NCBI RefSeq assembly: GCF_000949135.2
Contig: NZ_JTAN02000019.1
Coordinates: forward strand, 434,001 to 498,000
Length of the DNA: 64,000 nucleotides
Origin: Burkholderia sp. USMB20
GTDB lineage: Bacteria > Pseudomonadota > Gammaproteobacteria > Burkholderiales > Burkholderiaceae
Direction: 5' to 3'
Of the stretch, positions 28,342-36,292 are shown in pieces. Under the pieces are notes generated by a model that worked only from the letters and a program-made list of their open reading frames with translations, ran no database searches and was not told the DNA's origin. Numbering within the stretch: the stretch's first letter is position 1; every line of letters begins with the position of its first letter. A program made the position numbers and the translations under genes.

Positions 28342-29063
28342 CCCCTGCGACACGGGTGCCGGTGCGATGGCGGGTGCCGGTGCGACGGCGGGTGCCGGTG
28401 CGACGGCGGATGCGGCGCGCGGCGGGGCGACGCCGACGCCGGCGCGGCGCGTCGCGGCGCCCGCGTTGCGGCATTGAGCGGCGGAAGCGGACCGAAGCCG
28501 TCGTCGTAATGGACGTCGTGGTGCGGCGCAGCGCCCTCGACGGCCGCTGCGGCGCGCGGGGGCGGCGCCCGGCCGGCCGGCGCCGGCACGGCGGTCGCGC
28601 CCGGCCGCGTGGCGTCGCCCGCCCAGTTCAGCAGCGGACTCCTGACGGCGGCAGCGCCGCGCGTCGGGAACACGCGGACCCGGCGCAATCCCCGGTCGCT
28701 GAGCCCCGACAGCGACACATACGGACTGTCGGCATTCGGCAGGACGTCGACCGTCCACGCATCGGCAGCGGGCGACGCCGCGGTGGCGAGGCCGAACCAC
28801 AGCCGGCTCGCGCCCGCGAAGCGCGCCAGCACGGCAGGCGGCACCATGAACACCGCTTCGCCACGCGGGATCGCCAGCAGGCCGTCCTCGCGGCTGGTAT
28901 AGAACGTCGACGACGTGCGCCCGTCCTTGCGCGTGAACAGCGCGGGATCGGTGGCGATCACCAGTTCCGCGACGCACGGCGCGTGGCCGACGCGAATCGT
29001 GAAGCCCAGCATCGGGAAACGGTCGGTCAGGACCATGCGGTTGGGATGGAGTTGCGCTGCCAT
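28338..29063 (-). CDS. Unknown 241-residue protein with His/Pro-rich repeat tail
   Basis: Residues 1-145 form a compact beta-rich region (MVLTDRFPMLGFTIRVGHAP, RLWFGLATAAS, GLSDRGLRRVRVF) without recognised family. Residues 150-241 are Ala/Pro/Arg-rich and end in three PPSHRH repeats. The tail overlaps the start of the next gene by 4 bp. In the tail region this frame has G or C at nearly every third codon position, while the frame of the downstream gene does not, which supports reading the tail as real protein rather than a frameshifted piece of the hydrolase gene. It lies 9 bp after the DUF3467 gene. Confidence 0.75.
   Translation of the reverse strand: MAAQLHPNRMVLTDRFPMLGFTIRVGHAPCVAELVIATDPALFTRKDGRTSSTFYTSREDGLLAIPRGEAVFMVPPAVLARFAGASRLWFGLATAASPAADAWTVDVLPNADSPYVSLSGLSDRGLRRVRVFPTRGAAAVRSPLLNWAGDATRPGATAVPAPAGRAPPPRAAAAVEGAAPHHDVHYDDGFGPLPPLNAATRAPRRAAPASASPRRAPHPPSHRHPPSHRHPPSHRHPCRRG
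28354..28407. repeat. Three 18-bp tandem repeats at a gene junction
   Basis: Three near-identical 18-bp units (gggtgccggtgcgacggc, first copy with one change) lie 13 bp before the hydrolase start on the coding strand and encode PPSHRH in the upstream protein. The unit is a multiple of three, so copy change would not break the frame. Confidence 0.85.
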
Positions 29064-29072
29064 GTCGTGTCC

Positions 29073-29471
29073 TCAGCTCTGGTTTTGATCGGGCTCGTCG
29101 CGACGGCCGCCGAGCATCGGCTTGCTGCGCGCATCGATCGCGCGCCGTTCGAATTCCTGCGGGGGAAGCATCTCCAGATCCGGTTCCGGGTCGCCGATGT
29201 CGGGGATTTCGTGGTGCGTCGCTTCGAACTGGGCAATCGCGCGCGCCAGCAGTTGCGCGAGCAGCTTCGCGTGCACCGGGCTGATCGCGACGCGACTCAT
29301 CAACTGGACGTTGCCGGATTGCGGCTCGACCTGCCCGGCATCGATCAGGAACTCGAACGCGTTGTGCCCGACCTCGAAATAGTTCGCATAACTGGCGAGC
29401 AGCGGCCGTGTCTGGCCGGCCGGCTGGGCCGGCTCCGGCGGGGCGTCCTGGCTTGGCTCGATGACGTGCAC
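29073..29471 (-). CDS. DUF3467-family small protein, first gene of the sigma-54 operon
   Basis: A 132-residue protein with the DUF3467 pattern: YANYFEVGHNAFEFLIDAGQ followed by MSRVAISPVHAKLLAQLLARAI. This family is small, widespread and of unknown function, and is often found next to unrelated accessory genes. GTG 29471 is preferred because AAGGAGG lies five bases upstream and the sigma-54 promoter ends shortly before it. A longer in-frame extension to 29636 would run through the promoter and has no family-like sequence. Thr/Pro-rich residues precede the domain. Confidence 0.85.
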   Translation of the reverse strand: MHVIEPSQDAPPEPAQPAGQTRPLLASYANYFEVGHNAFEFLIDAGQVEPQSGNVQLMSRVAISPVHAKLLAQLLARAIAQFEATHHEIPDIGDPEPDLEMLPPQEFERRAIDARSKPMLGGRRDEPDQNQS

Positions 29472-29516
29472 GACGGCCTCCTTGCATGGCGACGGGCGGT
29501 CTGTCCGTTCTGCTTC

Positions 29517-29531
29517 GCAAGGAGCGGGCCA
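29517..29531 (-). promoter_or_regulatory. Sigma-54 (-24/-12) promoter of the twelve-gene operon
   Basis: On the minus strand the sequence TGGCCCG-CTCC-TTGC matches the sigma-54 consensus TGGCACG-N4-TTGC in all but one listed position, with the required ten bases between GG and GC. Transcription should start around 29505, leaving a leader of about 35 nt that contains the AAGGAGG ribosome-binding site of the first gene. A sigma-54 activator gene lies immediately upstream. Confidence 0.85.
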
Positions 29532-29602
29532 ACGCGGGTGCGCCGGCGCAAGCACATGATTTGCCGTGGAATTTCCCGGCCGGTGCGGGATTCGGGAACG
29601 CT

Positions 29603-29637
29603 GCCGGGCTGTACCATGTGACAGCCCGGCTGTCACA
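29603..29637. promoter_or_regulatory. Palindromic upstream activator site, about 100 bp before the sigma-54 promoter
   Basis: Two nested inverted repeats share one arm. GCCGGGCTGT (29603-29612) pairs with ACAGCCCGGC (29621-29630) across 8 bases, and TGTGACAGCC (29617-29626) pairs with GGCTGTCACA (29628-29637) across 1 base. The position, about 100 bp upstream of the -24 element, is where sigma-54 activators bind. The dyad overlaps the last codons of the activator gene, and the GC-rich hairpin could also help end that transcript, though no U tract follows. Confidence 0.75.
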
Positions 29638-30595
29638 CCGATGCAGTGTTGCCGGCGTCCAGGTTGTATTTGGCCAGCTTGCGGTACAGCGTCATGCGCG
29701 ACCAGTTCATCTGGCGCGCCGCTTCCATCTTGTTCCAGTTGGTCTGGCGCAGCACCGAGACCAGCCGCTCGCGCTCATGCTCGCCGGCCGAAAAATCCTG
29801 CAGGAACAGGCGCCGGAATGCCGGCGGCAGGTCGCCCAGCCCGAACGGGCGCCCTTCCGGCGCATCGATGAACAGTGCCTCGACCAGGTTACGCAACTCG
29901 CGTACGTTGCCCGGCCACCGGTAATGCCGCATGCACTCGAGCAGGGCGGGATCGGGCCGCCCCACCCGCATCGCCCGCTGCAGGTTGTGTTCGGCGACGA
30001 AGAGATCGACGATCGGCGCGATGTCCTCCGGCCGTTCGCGCAGCGGCGGTATCTCGATGCGCGCGACGTTCAGGCGATAGAACAGGTCGGCACGGAAACG
30101 GCGTTCCGCGACCAGGTCCTCCAGGCGTTCGTTGCTCGCCGCCACGATCCGGACATCGACCGGGCGCCGGCGCAGCGAGCCGACCGGCATCACCGTGCGG
30201 TCCTCGAGCAGGCGCAGCAGCTTCGCCTGGACGGCGAGCGGCATCTCGCTGACTTCGTCGAGGAACAGCGTGCCGCCGTCGGCCTCGACGAAGCGGCCGG
30301 GAAACGCGTGCTGGGCGCTGGTGAACGCGCCGCGCTCGTGGCCGAACATCTCGGATTCGAACAGGCTGTCGGGCACGGCCGCGCAGTTGACGGCGATGAA
30401 CGGCTTGTCGGTCCGGGTGCTGAGGCGATGGACGGCGCTGGCGACGCGCTCCTTGCCGGTGCCGGTTTCGCCGGTCACGAGCACCGTCGTATCGGTGCGC
30501 GCGACCTTCGCCAGATAGCGGCGCAGGTCGGTCATCGCCGGGCTCGAGCCGTGCAGCCCGAGCGACGTCGCGTGAATGCCTCCGATCGTGCTCAT
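29633..30595 (-). CDS. Sigma-54-dependent activator without sensor domain (PspF-like architecture)
   Basis: A 320-residue bacterial enhancer-binding protein made only of an AAA+ domain and a C-terminal Fis-type helix-turn-helix. Walker A is GETGTGKE (42-49), Walker B is GTLFLDEV (108-115), and the arginine-rich RFRADLFYRLN follows. The sigma-54-contacting loop reads GAFTSA (89-94) instead of the usual GAFTGA. The C-terminus (TNWNKMEAARQMNWSRMTLYRKL) should bind the palindromic site just downstream. With no receiver, GAF or PAS domain, activity must be controlled by another protein or by its expression level. It is transcribed toward the sigma-54 operon on the same strand, separated by 161 bp, and is its obvious activator. 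Confidence 0.92.
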   Translation of the reverse strand: MSTIGGIHATSLGLHGSSPAMTDLRRYLAKVARTDTTVLVTGETGTGKERVASAVHRLSTRTDKPFIAVNCAAVPDSLFESEMFGHERGAFTSAQHAFPGRFVEADGGTLFLDEVSEMPLAVQAKLLRLLEDRTVMPVGSLRRRPVDVRIVAASNERLEDLVAERRFRADLFYRLNVARIEIPPLRERPEDIAPIVDLFVAEHNLQRAMRVGRPDPALLECMRHYRWPGNVRELRNLVEALFIDAPEGRPFGLGDLPPAFRRLFLQDFSAGEHERERLVSVLRQTNWNKMEAARQMNWSRMTLYRKLAKYNLDAGNTASV

Positions 30596-31120
30596 GCGCG
30601 CGCCGCCCGGCTAGCGAACCGTTGACGGATGATGCGCAGCCCCGATGTTCATCGCCACTTCCCCCCCGCTGGATGTTGAGGAACAAGACAACCATCCTCG
30701 ATGGCGATTGTTGGCACGCGTTTAATTAGTACTGTGATGCGTGTTGAATGGAGAGCCGCGTGTCACGGCGCCGGCCGATAACCAGTGTAGTTTCAATATG
30801 GAGATTCGTACAACCTGCCGACTACGCAATAACAAATATGTCATTTCACGCATTTTCATCAATTCATCCGCAATCGGGATGACGAACGGAAAGCCCGTCG
30901 CGGAATTCGGAGAATGCGTGTCGTTCACGAAGCGGGATCGGTGACTTCGCCAGTCGCGTACGTCGGTTGCGGTGAGGATGTGGCGCACGTGTCTGATGCG
31001 CGCGGAGACGGCGAGCCGCGTCGGGTTTCCGTGCCGCTCGATCGGCATGAACTGCCCGAGCGTCGAAACCCGAACCCGCAGCCTGCCGCCTCGCTGACGC
31101 ATTCGCGCACGCTGCCATCG
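30596..31120. other. AT-richer intergenic region upstream of the sigma-54 activator gene
   Basis: About 525 bp without a supportable gene. The stretch 30710-30900 is clearly poorer in GC than its surroundings (for example around TTTAATTAGTACTGTG at 30720-30735). It may hold the promoter of the activator gene and the 3' flank of the permease gene. A minus-strand frame of about 126 codons (30722-31102) has no family-like sequence or good start and was not accepted. Confidence 0.5.
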
Positions 31121-32425
31121 TCAATCGCGCAGATAGCCGTCGGTCGCCGAGTCCCGCATCCGGAACGACGCGAGCGCGGCAATCGCCCCCAGTGCACTCA
31201 CGTACCAAAAGAATGCGGATTCGATACCGGCTGCCTTCAACGAAAGCGCCGCATACTCCGCCGACCCGCCGAATGCCGCATTGGCAATCGCGTAAGGCAA
31301 CCCGACACCGAGCGTCCGCACTTCCGCCGGAAACATCTCGGCTTTCACGAGACCGCTGATCGAGGTGTACAGGCTCACGACCGCCAGCGCGGCGAGAATC
31401 AGGACGAAAGCCCACAGTGGATCGTGGACGGACTTCAGCGCCACCATCACCGGAACCGTGCCGACCGTTGCACCGACGCCGAACATCAGCATCGACGCCC
31501 GGCGCCCGATCCGGTCGGACAGCGCGCCGAACGCCGGCTGCATCACCATGAACACGACGAGCGCGGCGGTCATGATTGCACTCGCGGTCTTCGCCTGCAT
31601 TCCGACGGTGTTGACGAGGTACTTCTGCATGTAAGTCGTAAACGTGTAGAACACCAGCGAGCCACCGGCAGTGAAACCCAGTACCGTTACCACGGCCCGG
31701 CCGTGCCCGCGCAGTCCTTTCAGCGTGCCAGCATCGGCCCGGTTGCGCGCATGCGCGGTCGTGGTCTCGTCGAGCGAACGACGCAACCTCATCGCGACAA
31801 CCGCGCCGAGTGCACCCAGCGCAAACGGAATGCGCCAACCCCATGCGATCAGCTGATCGTGCGAAAGCCACTGCTGAAGCGCGACTACCACGACCAGGGC
31901 GAGCACCTGCCCGCCGATCACGGTCACGTACTGGAACGACGCGAAAAAGCCGCGCCGTCCCGGCTCGGCGATCTCGCTCATGTAGGTCGCGCTGGTGCCA
32001 TATTCCCCGCCGACCGATAGCCCCTGCATGCAACGCGCGGCGAGCAGCAGCGCCGGAGCGAGCGCGCCGACTTGCGCGTACGTCGGCAGCACGGCGATCG
32101 CCAGCGACCCGCCGCACATCATCAGCACCGACAGGACCATCGCCCGCTTGCGGCCATGGCGATCGCCGATGCGCCCGAACAGCCAGCCGCCGACCGGGCG
32201 CATCAGAAAGCCGGTCGCGAACACGCCGGCCACATTGAGCAGCTGCGTCGTCCTGTCACCGGCAGGAAAGAACGCATGCGCAAAGTACAACGAGCAGAAC
32301 GAATAGACGAAGAAATCGAACCACTCGACCAGGTTGCCCGACGAAGCGCCGACGATCGCCCGAATGCGTCGCCGGGAATCCGCCGGCGCGCCGACCGCGT
32401 TCGGCCGCAGGGTATTGGTTTCCAT
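31121..32425 (-). CDS. MFS transporter of the metabolite:H+ symporter (MHS) family, KgtP-like
   Basis: A 434-residue inner-membrane permease with twelve predicted segments. The start [23 protein letters not shown] and the motif [20 protein letters not shown] are typical of the MHS branch (alpha-ketoglutarate, citrate, proline/betaine and shikimate carriers). Further signatures are [21 protein letters not shown] and the second-half DRIGRR. ATG 32425 has GGAG about ten bases upstream. It is the last gene of a unit with an aldehyde dehydrogenase and a thiamine-diphosphate decarboxylase, so it probably imports their oxo- or sulfo-acid substrate. Confidence 0.92.
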   Translation of the reverse strand: METNTLRPNAVGAPADSRRRIRAIVGASSGNLVEWFDFFVYSFCSLYFAHAFFPAGDRTTQLLNVAGVFATGFLMRPVGGWLFGRIGDRHGRKRAMVLSVLMMCGGSLAIAVLPTYAQVGALAPALLLAARCMQGLSVGGEYGTSATYMSEIAEPGRRGFFASFQYVTVIGGQVLALVVVVALQQWLSHDQLIAWGWRIPFALGALGAVVAMRLRRSLDETTTAHARNRADAGTLKGLRGHGRAVVTVLGFTAGGSLVFYTFTTYMQKYLVNTVGMQAKTASAIMTAALVVFMVMQPAFGALSDRIGRRASMLMFGVGATVGTVPVMVALKSVHDPLWAFVLILAALAVVSLYTSISGLVKAEMFPAEVRTLGVGLPYAIANAAFGGSAEYAALSLKAAGIESAFFWYVSALGAIAALASFRMRDSATDGYLRD

Positions 32426-32499
32426 TGCTTGGTGTCTCCAGATCCATGTTGTCCCGCGGTCCGGTCTGATGCCGCGTCGGGAGGATTTGCGTACCGCTG

Positions 32500-33978
32500 C
32501 TAGCGCATCACGAACGGATTCCCCGTCGGCGCGCCCGTGTTGATCCACACGCTCTTCGTCTGCAGGTATTCGTCGATCGCGCCGATGCCGTTCTCGCGTC
32601 CGAGCCCCGAATCCTTGTAACCGCCGAACGGCGACATGAAGCTCACCGCGCGATACGTGTTCACCCACACGGTGCCCGACTCGATGCGCTCGGCCATCCG
32701 GAACGCGCGGCCGATGTCGCGCGTCCACACGCCCGCGCCGAGCCCGAAGCGCACGTCGTTCGCGAGCGCGACGGCCTCCTCTTCCGTATCGAAGCGGATC
32801 ACCGACAGCACCGGCCCGAATACCTCTTCCTGCGCGATGCGCATGTCGTTGCGCACGCCGGTGAAGATCGTCGGCTCGACGAACCAGCCGTTGCCGCATT
32901 CGACACGCGCCGCCGCGTGGCCGCCGAGCGCAAGCTGCGCACCTTCGTTGCGTGCAATGTCGATGTAGCTCAGCACCTTGTCGTATTGCGCCCGCGTCGT
33001 GACGGGGCCGACCTGCGTGCCCGCATCCATCGGGTCGCCCATCCGCGCGGTGCGTGCGAGCGCGACCACGCGTTCGACGACCTCGTCGTGGACTCGCGCT
33101 TGCACGAGCAGCCGCGAGCCCGCGATGCAGGTCTGGCCGGTCGCGGCGAAGATGCCCGATACCGCGCCGTTCACCGCATCGTCGAGATTCGCGTCGTCGA
33201 ACACGATGTTTGGCGACTTGCCGCCGAGTTCGAGGCTCACGTGCTTGAAGTCGCGCGCGGCCTGCTCGTTGATGCGGCGCCCGGTCGAATCGGCGCCGGT
33301 GAACGTCACCTTGCGCACCAGCGGATGCGCGACCAGCGCACTGCCGACTTCGTTGCCGAAGCCGGTCACGACGTTGACCACGCCGCGCGGAAAGCCGACC
33401 TCGTGCAGCAACTCGACGAACTCGAGCGTCGACGCCGACGTGAACTCGGACGGCTTGATCACCGCCGTACAGCCGGCCGCGAGCGCGGGCGCGAGCTTCC
33501 ACGCGAGCAGCATCAGCGGCGAATTCCACGGCGTGACGATCGCGACCACGCCGAGCGGCTCGCGTCGCGTGAAATTGAAGTAGCCAGGCTTGTCGAGCGG
33601 GATCACGTCGCCCTGGATCTTGTCCGCGAGGCCGCCGTAATAGCGATACCACTGCGGCAGATACGTGAGCTGACCGCGCATCTCCGCGTACAGCTTGCCG
33701 TTGTCGCGCACCTCGATCGCGGCGAGGCGCTCGGCGTGCTCGGCGATGCGGTCGGCGAGCCGGCACAGCAGCTGGCCGCGCGCGGTCGCGGACATCTCGC
33801 GCCATGCGCCGGCGACGAACGCACGATGCGCGGCGCGCACTGCGACATCCGCATCAGCCTCGTTGCCGCGCGCCAGCTCGGCCCACGGCTGGCCGGTAAA
33901 CGGATTGTCGGTGTTGAACCATTGACGGCTGTCGGGCTCGCGCCGTTCGCCGTCGATCAAGTGAAGGTAGCGTTGCAT
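32500..33978 (-). CDS. NAD(P)-dependent aldehyde dehydrogenase
   Basis: A 492-residue aldehyde dehydrogenase close in length to the family norm. It shows the cofactor motif [24 protein letters not shown], catalytic Glu in LELGGKSPN, catalytic Cys in [19 protein letters not shown] and [16 protein letters not shown] 33978 is preferred over an upstream ATG (34029) because homologues usually begin just before the HLIDGE segment. It follows the two decarboxylase subunit genes by 137 bp and could oxidise the aldehyde they release. The exact substrate is unknown. Confidence 0.92.
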   Translation of the reverse strand: MQRYLHLIDGERREPDSRQWFNTDNPFTGQPWAELARGNEADADVAVRAAHRAFVAGAWREMSATARGQLLCRLADRIAEHAERLAAIEVRDNGKLYAEMRGQLTYLPQWYRYYGGLADKIQGDVIPLDKPGYFNFTRREPLGVVAIVTPWNSPLMLLAWKLAPALAAGCTAVIKPSEFTSASTLEFVELLHEVGFPRGVVNVVTGFGNEVGSALVAHPLVRKVTFTGADSTGRRINEQAARDFKHVSLELGGKSPNIVFDDANLDDAVNGAVSGIFAATGQTCIAGSRLLVQARVHDEVVERVVALARTARMGDPMDAGTQVGPVTTRAQYDKVLSYIDIARNEGAQLALGGHAAARVECGNGWFVEPTIFTGVRNDMRIAQEEVFGPVLSVIRFDTEEEAVALANDVRFGLGAGVWTRDIGRAFRMAERIESGTVWVNTYRAVSFMSPFGGYKDSGLGRENGIGAIDEYLQTKSVWINTGAPTGNPFVMR

Positions 33979-34115
33979 GTCCGGCTCGCTGAAATCGGTG
34001 TGAATCGCCCGGACCGCTACCGGATGCACGCATTCGGCAGCGGTCCCGGCACGGCGGTCGCCGCCGTTCGACGGGAACGACGAGATTGCGTCGAACGACG
34101 GCGTGTCAAGCGCAC

Positions 34116-34709
34116 TCAGAACGGCGCGTAACCGAGTGCTTCGCGGAAGCGGTTCTTCACGTACACGCCGTCGCGCGGCGGCAGCGCGCGCGGCGGCTCG
34201 TCCGCGCGGATGTGAACCTGGGCAAACACCGGCCCGCTGCGCGCATTCACGCGCTCGACGATCTGCGTGTAGTCGCGCGCGTCGCGTACCGCGAACGAAT
34301 CGGCGAGCCCGAAGCCCTTCGCGACCGCAACGAGATCGGTGCCGAGGCTCGAATGGCTCTGCTGCATGCCGGTTTCGCCGTAATGACCGTTATCGAGCAC
34401 GACGATCGTCAGGTTGTTCGGCTGCTTCGCGCCGATCGTCCCGAGCGCGCCGATCCCCATCAGCTGTTCGCCGTCGCCGGTCACGACGATGACCGGCTTC
34501 TCCGGCTGCGCGAGCGCGAGGCCGAGACCGAGCGCCGCCGCGCCGCCCATCGCGCCCCACAGATAGAAATTGCCGACGCGATCGCCCGCCGCGAACACGT
34601 CATACGAGGCCGAACCGAGGCCGCTGACGACGAGCGCGTCCGGCGCGCCGGCCAGCAGGTTCCGGACGAACGCACGGCGCTCGATGGTCTGGTTTTGTTG
34701 CTCGCTCAT
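34116..34709 (-). CDS. Thiamine-diphosphate-dependent decarboxylase, catalytic (beta) subunit, ComE-like
   Basis: A 197-residue protein equal to the C-terminal, cofactor-binding half of ThDP decarboxylases. The ThDP/Mg motif is present as VVTGDGEQLMGIGALGTIGA followed at the right distance by LDNGHYGETGMQ. The family includes sulfopyruvate decarboxylase subunit beta (ComE) and phosphonopyruvate decarboxylase. The start ATG overlaps the stop of the alpha-subunit gene by one base (TAATG), so the two are made in equal amounts. The product would be an aldehyde for the downstream dehydrogenase. Confidence 0.88.
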   Translation of the reverse strand: MSEQQNQTIERRAFVRNLLAGAPDALVVSGLGSASYDVFAAGDRVGNFYLWGAMGGAAALGLGLALAQPEKPVIVVTGDGEQLMGIGALGTIGAKQPNNLTIVVLDNGHYGETGMQQSHSSLGTDLVAVAKGFGLADSFAVRDARDYTQIVERVNARSGPVFAQVHIRADEPPRALPPRDGVYVKNRFREALGYAPF

Positions 34710-35245
34710 TATTTCCGCTCCCACTTCTTGCGACCGATCAGGCTCTGCGACAGCAGCACGGCAACCTGCTCGCCGGCTTCGAAGGCGGCGTCGAACCCCG
34801 CACTGACGATTTCCTCGACGTCCTCCGGGCGGTCCGCGCGCAGCACCGTGATGCCCATCAGTTCGAGCGCGGCCTGCGTCGTCTTGCCCATCGGACCCTG
34901 CCACGGATTGAATTCCGCGTATTCGCCGCGCATCGTCACCAGCGTGAAGAACGGAAAATTGCAACTGCGTAACAGCGAGAACATGTTCACGCAATTGCCA
35001 ACGCCGCTGCTCTGCATCAGCAGCACCGCGCGCTGGCCGCCGAGCCATGCACCGCTCGTCAGCGCCACGCCTTCCTCCTCGGTGGTCAGCGCGATGGCTG
35101 CGATTTCATCGTCCGCGATCGCGCTGCGGATCACCTGCGTATGTCCGGCGTCCGGCACGTAGGCGATCTGCTTCACGCCGCCGGCCTTCAGAACGGAAAA
35201 GATGGACGTCTGCCATGCCGGCTCATGTCCCGTTGCGGTACTCAT
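34709..35245 (-). CDS. Thiamine-diphosphate-dependent decarboxylase, PYR-domain (alpha) subunit, ComD-like
   Basis: A 178-residue protein equal to the N-terminal PYR domain of ThDP enzymes. The conserved glutamate needed for cofactor activation is in LTTEEEGVALTSGAWLGG, and the region VLLMQSSGVGNCVNMF is typical of sulfopyruvate and phosphonopyruvate decarboxylases. It is the first gene of the decarboxylase, dehydrogenase, permease unit and is divergent from a LysR regulator gene 96 bp away. Confidence 0.87.
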   Translation of the reverse strand: MSTATGHEPAWQTSIFSVLKAGGVKQIAYVPDAGHTQVIRSAIADDEIAAIALTTEEEGVALTSGAWLGGQRAVLLMQSSGVGNCVNMFSLLRSCNFPFFTLVTMRGEYAEFNPWQGPMGKTTQAALELMGITVLRADRPEDVEEIVSAGFDAAFEAGEQVAVLLSQSLIGRKKWERK

Positions 35246-35271
35246 CGGTTGCGCTCCTTCACGAAGTTGTT

Positions 35272-35321
35272 TCAGGAATCATAAAATGCGATTACTCTCA
35301 CGCAGAAATAGAGTTTCCTGA
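35272..35321. promoter_or_regulatory. Possible LysR-type operator between divergent genes
   Basis: The intergenic region carries an inverted pair, TCAGGAA (35272-35278) and TTCCTGA (35315-35321), separated by 36 bases of AT-rich sequence likely to hold the divergent promoters. The pairing is perfect over seven bases, but the long spacing makes the assignment tentative. Confidence 0.35.
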
Positions 35322-35341
35322 TACACGGATCACGATTCGGC

Positions 35342-36274
35342 ATGGACATCAAGCAATTGCGCGCGCTGCTGGCCGTCGCGGAAACCGGCAGCGTCACGCG
35401 GGCAGCCGACGTGCTGCACATCGTGCAGCCCGCCGTGTCACGCCAGTTGAAGCTGCTGGAGGAGGACGTCGGGATCGCGCTGTTCGAGCGCGGTCGATAC
35501 GGGATGGAACTGACGGAATCCGGCGAGATCCTGGTCGAGCATGCGCGGCGCGCGCTGCTCGAGCTCGACCGCGCGCGGGCGGAAATCCAGCCGTCGGACG
35601 CGCGGATCTCCGGCATCGTGACGATCGGCCTGCTGCCGAGCACGGCCGACCTGCTGGCCAGCCCGCTGCTGACCGCCGTGAAGGCGCGGCATCCGTCGGT
35701 CAGCCTGCGGGTGTCGGTCGGCTACGCCGGCCATTTGCGCGACTGGCTCGAAGCCGGGGAAATCGACGCGACGCTGCTGTACAACCCGAAAGCCACGCCC
35801 ACCATCCAGGTGCAGCCGCTGCTCGGCGAGAGCCTGTGCGTCGTCGGGCCGCGCTCGTCGGACCTTGCGCCCGACCGGCCGCTCGCGCTCGCGGACATCG
35901 CCGCATGGCCGATGATCCTGCCGAGCGCGCCGCACGGCATCCGCAACATGCTGGAGCAGGCGCGCCCGGGCGCCGGCGCGACGCTCGACGTCGTTGCGGA
36001 AACGAATGCGATGAGCGTGCAGAAGAGTCTCGTCGCGCGCGGGCACGGCTTCACGATTCTGCCCAGCATCGCGGTCACGGAAGATATCGCGCGGGATGCG
36101 CTGCGCGCGGCGCCGCTGTCCGATCCGGGGCTGCAGCGCACGATCGTGCTGGCGTTGCCGAATACGCGCCGGATCGCGGCGGCCGTGCGGGCGGTTACCG
36201 CGCTGCTCGTCGACGAGATGCGCGCCGCGGTCGAACGCGGCGACTGGCCGTCCGCACACTGGCTCGCTGACTGA
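35342..36274 (+). CDS. LysR-family transcriptional regulator
   Basis: A 310-residue LTTR. The winged helix occupies residues 1-60 (MDIKQLRALLAVAETGSVTR…PAVSRQLKLLEEDVGIALFER), and the effector domain begins near 90 (GIVTIGLLPSTADLLASPLL). It is divergent from the ThDP decarboxylase genes, the classical position for an LTTR that controls the neighbouring unit in response to a pathway compound. It converges on a second LysR gene with an 18-bp gap. Confidence 0.93.
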   Translation: MDIKQLRALLAVAETGSVTRAADVLHIVQPAVSRQLKLLEEDVGIALFERGRYGMELTESGEILVEHARRALLELDRARAEIQPSDARISGIVTIGLLPSTADLLASPLLTAVKARHPSVSLRVSVGYAGHLRDWLEAGEIDATLLYNPKATPTIQVQPLLGESLCVVGPRSSDLAPDRPLALADIAAWPMILPSAPHGIRNMLEQARPGAGATLDVVAETNAMSVQKSLVARGHGFTILPSIAVTEDIARDALRAAPLSDPGLQRTIVLALPNTRRIAAAVRAVTALLVDEMRAAVERGDWPSAHWLAD

Positions 36275-36292
36275 ACCCGCGAAGGTCGCCCG

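Noticed and set aside
24259-28509. Plus-strand frame of about 1,400 codons opposite the amidase/peptidase gene
   Set aside because: Arg/Ala/His-rich without domains, no ribosome-binding site, and opposite a gene with three intact active sites.
13044-29471. Type VI secretion, contractile injection system or prophage tail cluster
   Set aside because: No sheath, tube, baseplate, spike, TssB/C, ClpV, VgrG or portal/terminase signature was found in any of the twelve proteins.
28342-29532. N-terminal extension of the multidomain hydrolase into the upstream gene
   Set aside because: The frame is open, but third-position GC and the ATGA junction favour the separate upstream gene. The extension lacks a start with ribosome-binding site.
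30722-31102. Minus-strand frame of 126 codons between the sigma-54 activator and the MHS permease
   Set aside because: No ribosome-binding site, Arg/Ser-rich low-information sequence, and it overlaps an AT-rich probable promoter region.
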